Below, piece by piece: positions 6,436 to 11,288 of a DNA stretch of 11,288 nt. The notes beneath the pieces are model-generated. The model did no database searches, was not told where the DNA came from, and was given only the letters and a program-made list of their open reading frames with translations. Made by a program: the position numbers and the translations under genes. The stretch lies in assembly GCA_030624355.1 (NCBI GenBank), contig JAUXKG010000041.1, positions 1 to 11,288 of the forward strand. The letters run 5' to 3'. Numbering within the stretch: the first letter of the stretch is position 1; each line of letters begins with the position of its first letter. Source of the DNA: Acidobacteriota bacterium (GTDB taxonomy: Bacteria; Acidobacteriota; UBA6911; RPQK01; JADFOI01).

Positions 6436-7167
6436 TCAGTGTTTTGTTTGCAGATGGAGAAAATATTCCTGATTTCCCTTTTGTCCCCGAACTGGAGACG
6501 GAATCTCACCCAGCACATCGAATCCCTCCTGGACACAGAAATCCCGGATTCGGCCAACAATCCGCCCTTGCATCTGGACGCTTTGGACGATACCGCCTGG
6601 GTCCAGCTCTTGACGTTCGGCTTCAAACTGGGGCTTGACCAGTGAGACGATCTGGACACCGGGAAATGCCTTCAGCGGCGGGAGGACCAGACGAAGAGAA
6701 ATGAAAACGACGTCTACGGTGATCAAGTCCACCGGATCATCAATCATGGAGGGAGTCAGATGGCGCACGTTGCTTGAGTCGTGCACCACTACTCGTGGAT
6801 CCTGTCTCAACCCCCAGTGAAGTTGTCCTCGACCGACGTCAAAGGCATGCACTTTGCGAGCACCGTGTTGAAGCAGACAGTCTGTAAACCCGCCGGTTGA
6901 GGCTCCCAGATCCAGACACACCCCTTCCCGAAGATCAATGGAGAACTCACGCAGGGCCGCTTCCAGCTTCAGACCTCCACGAGAGACGTATTTCAGATCA
7001 GCTCTCTTTAGCCGAATCTCAGAAGAAGGATCAATCCGGGTGCCGGGTTTGTCAATTCTTTGCTCATCGACCAGGACTACACCGCTCAAAATGATTGCCC
7101 TCGCCTCCTTTTGGCTTTGAGCAAGTCCTCGCTCCACCAAAAGGTCGTCAAGTCTGAATTTATCCAT
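6436..7167 (-). CDS. tlyA: TlyA-family S4-domain RNA methyltransferase (putative hemolysin TlyA)
   Basis: An S4 RNA-binding domain fused to an FtsJ-like Rossmann methyltransferase. Characterised TlyA proteins 2'-O-methylate ribosomal RNA. From the ATG at 7167 the protein has 243 residues. The S4 domain covers about 4-65 (DDLLVERGLAQSQKEARAII). SAM motif I is LDLGASTGGFTDCLL (about 85-99). The K-D-K-E tetrad expected of this methyltransferase class is present as Lys67, Asp152, Lys178 (VKPQFE) and Glu234. The usual DVSFISL motif reads DVVFISL here. I chose this start because TlyA proteins begin a few residues before the LDxLLVERGLA motif. An in-frame ATG at 7206 adds 13 residues and lies 8 nt after the ispA stop, so it is a real alternative. 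It is the last gene of the xseA-xseB-ispA-tlyA operon. Haemolysin naming is historical. Confidence 0.94.
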   Translation of the reverse strand: MDKFRLDDLLVERGLAQSQKEARAIILSGVVLVDEQRIDKPGTRIDPSSEIRLKRADLKYVSRGGLKLEAALREFSIDLREGVCLDLGASTGGFTDCLLQHGARKVHAFDVGRGQLHWGLRQDPRVVVHDSSNVRHLTPSMIDDPVDLITVDVVFISLRLVLPPLKAFPGVQIVSLVKPQFEAERQELDPGGIVQSVQMQGRIVGRIRDFCVQEGFDVLGEIPSPVRGQKGNQEYFLHLQTKH

Positions 7168-7214
7168 CGCTTGAATTTTCAGATTCCGCGCCCATTCCGT
7201 GTGCATTCCTGGGA

Positions 7215-8135
7215 TCAGAATCGGCGCACGGAAATAAAGTGGGCCAGTTCCCTGAGTATCTTCCCGGCAGGACCCAGGAACTGGATCTGTTGGATAGCAG
7301 TTTCGACCAGATCGGTGGCGATGTTTTTGCTGGTTTCGAGTCCGTACAGGGCCGGATAGGTAGCTTTCTCATTGATGTCGTCTTTGCCCGAAGTTTTCCC
7401 TAGATCGCTTGAGGATCCCTCCACGTCCAAAATGTCGTCGACAATTTGATAGGCCAGTCCCAACCCGGAACCAAAGGCCGACAAGTTGTGGCAGACTTCT
7501 TGGGAGGCACCGGCAAACAGGGACGCGCAACGCACCGATATCTGAATCAATGCCCCGGTCTTGGCGGAATGGATCTGCTCCAGGTGTTCTTTGGAGAATT
7601 TCTTGCCCTGGGTTTCAAGATCCATCGCTTGGCCGGCCAGCATCCCGCCCCGCGAGCCGACAGCCTGACAAAGTTGGAGAATGACGGCCAACCTTGTCTT
7701 TTCCGGAACCGAGGAGATTTCCGCCAGTGTCTGTACGGCCAGAGTCAACAGAGCGTTCCCGGCCAAGATGGCGATTCCTTCTCCAAACTTCTTGTGGGCA
7801 GTCAGCTGACCTCTTCGATAGTCGTCGTTGTCCATGGCAGGAAGGTCATCGTGGATTAGCGAGTAGGTATGGATCAGCTCAATGGCGCAGGCCAGACAGG
7901 TGAGACTGTCCAGTTCTCCATTCAGTGCCTCTCCTGTTGCCAGGACCAGGATCGGTCGGATCCTCTTCCCACCCGCGAAGACACTGTAGCGCATGGTTTC
8001 GTGAAGGATCTCAGGAGCCGTATGGGCGGAAGGGAGGAAATCGTCCAAATGGCTGTCGACGAACTTTTTTTGTCGCTTGAGATAGTGATCGATGGAAAAA
8101 TCTTTTTCCAACCTGACAGCAGCGCCTTTTCTCAA
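7215..8135 (-). CDS. ispA: Short-chain trans-prenyl diphosphate synthase (farnesyl diphosphate synthase type)
   Basis: Condenses isopentenyl diphosphate with allylic diphosphates to give geranyl/farnesyl diphosphate, the precursors of quinones, undecaprenyl phosphate and possibly hopanoids. The 306-residue all-helical protein carries GGKRIRP (55-61), the first Asp-rich motif DDLPAMD (Asp96, Asp97, Asp102) with the two-residue insertion typical of bacterial FPP synthases, and the second Asp-rich motif DDILD (Asp233, Asp234, Asp237). GKTSGKDD and KATYP follow near 246-261. The proposed start is TTG at 8135, whose last two bases overlap the xseB TGA stop, implying coupled translation. Another in-frame TTG at codon 9 is possible. 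The product could be GGPP rather than FPP; the short-chain type is suggested by the motif spacing. Confidence 0.95.
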   Translation of the reverse strand: MRKGAAVRLEKDFSIDHYLKRQKKFVDSHLDDFLPSAHTAPEILHETMRYSVFAGGKRIRPILVLATGEALNGELDSLTCLACAIELIHTYSLIHDDLPAMDNDDYRRGQLTAHKKFGEGIAILAGNALLTLAVQTLAEISSVPEKTRLAVILQLCQAVGSRGGMLAGQAMDLETQGKKFSKEHLEQIHSAKTGALIQISVRCASLFAGASQEVCHNLSAFGSGLGLAYQIVDDILDVEGSSSDLGKTSGKDDINEKATYPALYGLETSKNIATDLVETAIQQIQFLGPAGKILRELAHFISVRRF

Positions 8136-8374
8136 GACTGATCCGGATCTTCCCCGGTTTGGAAGGGCTCTTCTGCCAGTTGTCCCTGCTTGTCTTTGAG
8201 CAGAATCTCTACTTTTCGCTCCGCTTCATCCAGCTTGGTACTGCAGAAACGGGCAATCTTGACCCCCTCCTCAAAAAGCTTCAAGGCTTTCTCCAGTGCC
8301 AGTTCTCCCTCTTCCAGCTCTCCAACGATGTTCTCCAAGCGACTCAGGGCCTTTTCGAAATCCTTATATTCCAT
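8132..8374 (-). CDS. xseB: Exodeoxyribonuclease VII small subunit
   Basis: Small subunit of exonuclease VII, which with XseA degrades single-stranded DNA in both directions to oligonucleotides. From the ATG at 8374 the protein has 80 residues, the usual length. It has the two-helix family core: FEKALSRLENIVGELEEGELALEKALKLFEEGV, here about residues 6-38, then a second helix LDEAERKVEILL (48-59). The C-terminal tail (60-80) is acidic and polar. I chose this start because it lies 7 nt after the xseA stop and begins at the conserved (Y)xDFEKAL segment. An in-frame ATG at 8437 would overlap xseA by 56 nt. The stop overlaps the ispA TTG start. Confidence 0.95.
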   Translation of the reverse strand: MEYKDFEKALSRLENIVGELEEGELALEKALKLFEEGVKIARFCSTKLDEAERKVEILLKDKQGQLAEEPFQTGEDPDQS

Positions 8375-8381
8375 GAGTGGG

Positions 8382-9659
8382 TTATATCTTTTGCGCTCGA
8401 AATCCGCCTCGGGCCACTTGCACATCCAGTTTATCACCCTTTTTCAACTGATCGGGGCTGCGGATGACTTGGTTCTTCTCAGAGGTAGCGATGGCGTAAC
8501 CTCGATCCAGAACGGCTTGAGGTGAAAAGGCTTGGAGTTGATCAGCTTGAGACTTGTGTGATTGTCTCTTGGATCGCAAATAAAATTGAATCTGCCGGGA
8601 CAAATCCTTGCTGTGCTGTGCAACTCTTTCCCGGAGCGGGTCCAGTCTGGTTGGCAGTGTCTTCAGCAGTCGCGTGTGTAGTTCGTCCAGACGCTGCAGG
8701 AAGAATCTGAGCCTGCTTTCTGCGTCGACAAAGGCTCGGCTGGCAGCCAGTTTTTGCAGCTGCTGGCGCTTGTAGGTGATGTGCAAACGAAGTGCTTGGC
8801 CACATCTGAGGACCAGTCCCTCCACACGGTTCCACAAGTCGATTCGAGCGCCGGACACAATTTCCGCTGCTGCCGATGGGGTTGGAGCCCGCAGGTCGGC
8901 GACAAAATCAGCGATCGTGAAGTCAATTTCGTGGCCTACTGCTGAGATCACCGGTAGGCGAGATTCAAAAATGGCGCGAGCCACAGGTTCTTCGTTAAAT
9001 GCCCACAGGTCCTCCAAAGAGCCACCCCCCCGGGTGAGGATAATAACGTCGATGTCCTGGCGACTATTTAGATAGTCGATTCCCTGAATAATTTGCAGTG
9101 CAGCACCGGACCCTTGAACCAGGGCAGGGAAGATCAGGATGTTGAGCCGGTCGTTGCGACGTGAAAGCACCCTCAGGATGTCCTGAACTGCCGCTCCCGA
9201 AGGGGAGGTCACCACACCTACCTTGGCTGGTAAAAGGGGCAGTTTCTTCTTGTGGGCTTCATCAAACAGTCCTTCAGACTGCAGCTGAGTCTTCAATTTC
9301 TCAAAGGCGATTTGAAGGGCCCCTGGTCCCACCGGTTCCACCGACTCAATGACCAACTGAAAGTCGCCGCGCGGCGCATAAACCGAAAGAGAGCCTCTGG
9401 CGATCACCTCCATGCCATCTTCGGGACGAAATTTCAGCAGGCGGCTTCGCATCCGAAAACAGACTGCCTTCAGCTGTGACTTACTGTCTTTCAACGTGAA
9501 ATACAGATGTCCGGAGGGAGGAGTTCTAAAATTCGAGATCTCACCTCTGACCCAGATGTCGCGAAATCCCGCTTCCAGTTGAGATTTGACGCCCTCAACA
9601 ATCTGGGTGACGGAAAGAATTGGTCGTTCCTCAAACAGTTTGAGTTTCTGTTGTTCCAT
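8382..9659 (-). CDS. xseA: Exodeoxyribonuclease VII large subunit
   Basis: Catalytic large subunit of exonuclease VII. From the ATG at 9659 it has 425 residues, the normal size. An OB-fold nucleic-acid-binding domain lies near 13-110 (VTQIVEGVKSQLE, WVRGEISNF, GHLYFTLKD). The catalytic core follows, with VGVVTSPSGAAVQDIL (147-162), LTRGGGSLEDLWAFNEE (208-224) and AVGHEIDFTIADFVADLRAP (240-259). A long coiled-coil-rich region spans about 270-370, and the C-terminal SPQAVLDRGYAI segment (379-390) closes the family core. The open frame extends upstream to 10040, but that extension has no family resemblance, is polar and Pro/Arg-rich, and would overlap the divergent PQQ-type gene. The conserved KLFEERPILSVTQI start supports 9659. 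No ribosome binding site is seen there. It is the first gene of the xseA-xseB-ispA-tlyA operon. Confidence 0.96.
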   Translation of the reverse strand: MEQQKLKLFEERPILSVTQIVEGVKSQLEAGFRDIWVRGEISNFRTPPSGHLYFTLKDSKSQLKAVCFRMRSRLLKFRPEDGMEVIARGSLSVYAPRGDFQLVIESVEPVGPGALQIAFEKLKTQLQSEGLFDEAHKKKLPLLPAKVGVVTSPSGAAVQDILRVLSRRNDRLNILIFPALVQGSGAALQIIQGIDYLNSRQDIDVIILTRGGGSLEDLWAFNEEPVARAIFESRLPVISAVGHEIDFTIADFVADLRAPTPSAAAEIVSGARIDLWNRVEGLVLRCGQALRLHITYKRQQLQKLAASRAFVDAESRLRFFLQRLDELHTRLLKTLPTRLDPLRERVAQHSKDLSRQIQFYLRSKRQSHKSQADQLQAFSPQAVLDRGYAIATSEKNQVIRSPDQLKKGDKLDVQVARGGFRAQKI

Positions 9660-9916
9660 GGGGAATTGCGAGTCTTTCAGAAGGTTCGACAGATTGTCAA
9701 CGACAAGGCGTCTTGGGACGCTTTTTTGTTTCGATTGAAAAAGCGATTTCCTCTGGCAAGTCAGCAACCGCTCCACTAACATTAGGATGTGTGTTTCGAA
9801 GTTTCCTGTCGCAAGTCTAGTCGGGAAGGGCGGTCGATAAATGGCTGCAGAAAACGGCTCTTGTCCAGCGTCAGGGGACGAGTTGAACCGAAGGCCATTC
9901 GAGAGGAGTGAAGGAT
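9660..9916. promoter_or_regulatory. Divergent promoter region between xseA and the PQQ-type gene
   Basis: This 257-bp region has no supported gene. On the minus strand a perfect TTGACA (9695-9700) lies 36 nt from the xseA ATG, and AAGACT sits 18 nt downstream as a poor -10. If used, the xseA leader would be only a few nucleotides, in line with the missing ribosome binding site. An 8-bp inverted repeat, CGCTTTTT (9719-9726) and AAAAAGCG (9738-9745), lies just upstream. For the plus-strand gene I see no clear -35/-10 pair, only an AGGAG ribosome binding site at 9904-9908. Confidence 0.4.
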
Positions 9917-11288
9917 ATGAAGAGCGAGGAGAATCGATGGACCCGACGAAAATTGCTCCAGTCTCTGGCCACCACCGGCGCTGCGATGGGTGTGACATCT
10001 CGACCCTATCTGGGAGCTTCGGTCCCGGCTGGCGCGGCACCGGTCAGGACGGGAGGTGCCGACTGGCCCCGGTTTGGGCAAAACCTGCAGAACACTCGCT
10101 TTAACTCCCAGGAAAGCACGTTGACGAGAAGCAACGTGGACCGCTTGAAGTTGAAATGGGCCTTTGAGTCGGAGGCGCCCTTTCAGTCGACACCAACGGT
10201 TGTCGGCGACACTGTCTACTTTGGAACGCTTCTTGGCTATCAGTATGCGGTGGAGGCGTCTACTGGAAAGGTGAAGTGGAACTTCAGTGCTGGATACGAC
10301 GAACGTCGGAATGCAGCGGATCAGGGACTGCGCTCCTCCTCACAATACCATGACGGCCGACTGTATTTTTCCACCAGCCTGACCAAGATCCATTGTCTGG
10401 ATGCGGAGTCAGGCAGAGAGTTGTGGCAGACTCAGCTGGATGAGGATCCGATGAAGAATCGGGCTCAGATTTTGTGTTCAACGGCCGTCCATCAAGGAAA
10501 GGTCTATGTGGGAACTTCCTCTGGCGAGGCCCAGGCAGTCTGCCTGGATGCCGAAACGGGAGCCGTGAGGTGGCGGTTTTATGTGGTGCCCGACCGGAGT
10601 AGAGGTGCTGGGGGCTCAATCTGGACCTCCCCTGCAATCGACGAGGCCGCCAACATCGTCTATTTCAGCACCGGCAGTGTCAAGAGCTACAGCGGGAACG
10701 ATCCCATACTCTTTACCGAGAGTCTGTTGGCTTTTGATGCCGATACCGGAGAGTTGCTCTGGTACGATCAATTGAGGCCCGCCGATCCATTTGATCTGGA
10801 TTACAGTTGTCACCCCATGGTCTTTGATGCCGTCCATCCCGCCAGAAAACAAGAAACACGCCCCTGTGTAGCGGCCGGTAACAAGGCCGGGATGTTCTGT
10901 TTCAACCGTTACACCGGCAAGAAATACTGGAAGGCCATGTTGACCAATGCCACCAACAAGGGAGGGCCGCTTGTGAACAGTACGGCGGTGGCATACAATC
11001 GAGTCTTCATTGTTTCCAACTCGGCCGGCATTCGAGGCAGACCAGCAATGTCGGTGGCCGCCGGACTGCACGCCTACACCGGAGATATTCAATGGTGGGT
11101 GGCTAACCCGGCCCTCATCGAAGGCCCGGTGGCCGTGGCAGGAGAGGTTTTCTACCAGGGACTGCAGAATGGCACTCTGGAAGCCATTGATGCGAGGACC
11201 GGGGAGCAGTTGTGGAAACATGACCTTCCCGGGCCAATCCGAGGTGGCATGTCGATTGCCAACGGGTCCCTGTATACCAGCACGGGAA
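9917..11288 (+). CDS. Tat-exported PQQ-type beta-propeller protein (partial, 3' end outside window)
   Basis: The frame is open to the window edge, giving 457 visible residues. The N-terminus is a twin-arginine signal (TRRKLLQ, Arg10-Arg11, followed by the weakly hydrophobic SLATTGAAMGV), so the folded protein is exported to the periplasm. The mature part begins with WPRFGQNLQNTRFN (50-63), as in quinoprotein alcohol dehydrogenase-type propellers. It then carries seven TG-x-x-x-W style docking motifs at about 116-121, 165-170, 214-219, 277-282, 333-338, 388-393 and 428-433. These mark the blades of a PQQ-binding-like eight-bladed propeller. Polyvinyl-alcohol/alcohol dehydrogenase-like proteins are the nearest type I recognise. 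No CxxCH haem motif and no adjacent Cys pair occur in the visible part, so real PQQ redox activity is uncertain. The start has an AGGAG site 8 nt upstream. It is divergent from xseA. Confidence 0.9.
   Translation, partial: MKSEENRWTRRKLLQSLATTGAAMGVTSRPYLGASVPAGAAPVRTGGADWPRFGQNLQNTRFNSQESTLTRSNVDRLKLKWAFESEAPFQSTPTVVGDTVYFGTLLGYQYAVEASTGKVKWNFSAGYDERRNAADQGLRSSSQYHDGRLYFSTSLTKIHCLDAESGRELWQTQLDEDPMKNRAQILCSTAVHQGKVYVGTSSGEAQAVCLDAETGAVRWRFYVVPDRSRGAGGSIWTSPAIDEAANIVYFSTGSVKSYSGNDPILFTESLLAFDADTGELLWYDQLRPADPFDLDYSCHPMVFDAVHPARKQETRPCVAAGNKAGMFCFNRYTGKKYWKAMLTNATNKGGPLVNSTAVAYNRVFIVSNSAGIRGRPAMSVAAGLHAYTGDIQWWVANPALIEGPVAVAGEVFYQGLQNGTLEAIDARTGEQLWKHDLPGPIRGGMSIANGSLYTSTG

Noticed and set aside
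8375..8437. N-terminal extension of xseB (start at 8437)
   Set aside because: It would overlap the xseA C-terminus by 56 nt and lacks family similarity; the ATG at 8374 sits 7 nt after the xseA stop and gives the usual length.
10616..11221. 201-residue minus-strand open frame
   Set aside because: It lies antisense within the Tat-signal PQQ-type gene, which has clear domain motifs on the plus strand; the antisense product has no recognisable domain.
1..11288. CRISPR array, tRNA/rRNA genes, phage or toxin-antitoxin modules
   Set aside because: I scanned for regular direct repeats with spacers, cloverleaf-like tRNA segments and typical small-gene pairs and found none that hold up; the acidic protein has no adjacent toxin-like partner.

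Overview
The window looks like ordinary, gene-dense chromosomal DNA from a Gram-negative-type bacterium of moderate GC. Evidence for this is tightly packed housekeeping genes, one Tat-exported quinoprotein-like protein, and the absence of phage, plasmid, tRNA or rRNA signals. The gene mix (Tat-exported PQQ-type propeller, TPR/HExxH protein, DUF2062 next to thiL) is compatible with Acidobacteriota or a related environmental phylum, but that is an inference. Many starts lack a clear Shine-Dalgarno sequence, so several N-termini were chosen by family conservation.

Layout from left to right. (1) A short, extremely acidic protein (minus strand) is divergent from a CPBP-family membrane protease-like protein (plus strand). 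(2) Minus-strand genes: RNase III (rnc), preceded by a secreted protein with an HExxH motif and C-terminal TPRs. (3) A 139-bp inverted-repeat element (MITE-like, strongly foldable) sits between that protein and the next cluster and appears to supply its start codon and ribosome binding site. (4) A compact minus-strand operon reads nrdR, thiL, DUF2062 in transcription order, with a 3-nt gap and a 4-nt ATGA overlap. (5) A plus-strand nucleoside phosphorylase/hydrolase-family gene is divergent from nrdR and convergent with the next operon. (6) A second minus-strand operon reads xseA, xseB, ispA, tlyA in transcription order. This is the well-known exonuclease VII/isoprenoid/TlyA neighbourhood, here without dxs. 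(7) A Tat-signal PQQ-type beta-propeller protein on the plus strand, divergent from xseA, runs off the right edge.

The genes cover RNA processing (rnc, tlyA), DNA repair (xseAB), dNTP control (nrdR), thiamine diphosphate synthesis (thiL), prenyl diphosphate synthesis (ispA) and nucleoside salvage. I see no convincing new multi-gene system. The items most worth a second look are the foldable element that feeds a start codon into the neighbouring gene, the HExxH-TPR secreted protein itself, and the small acidic protein with a phenylalanine heptad.
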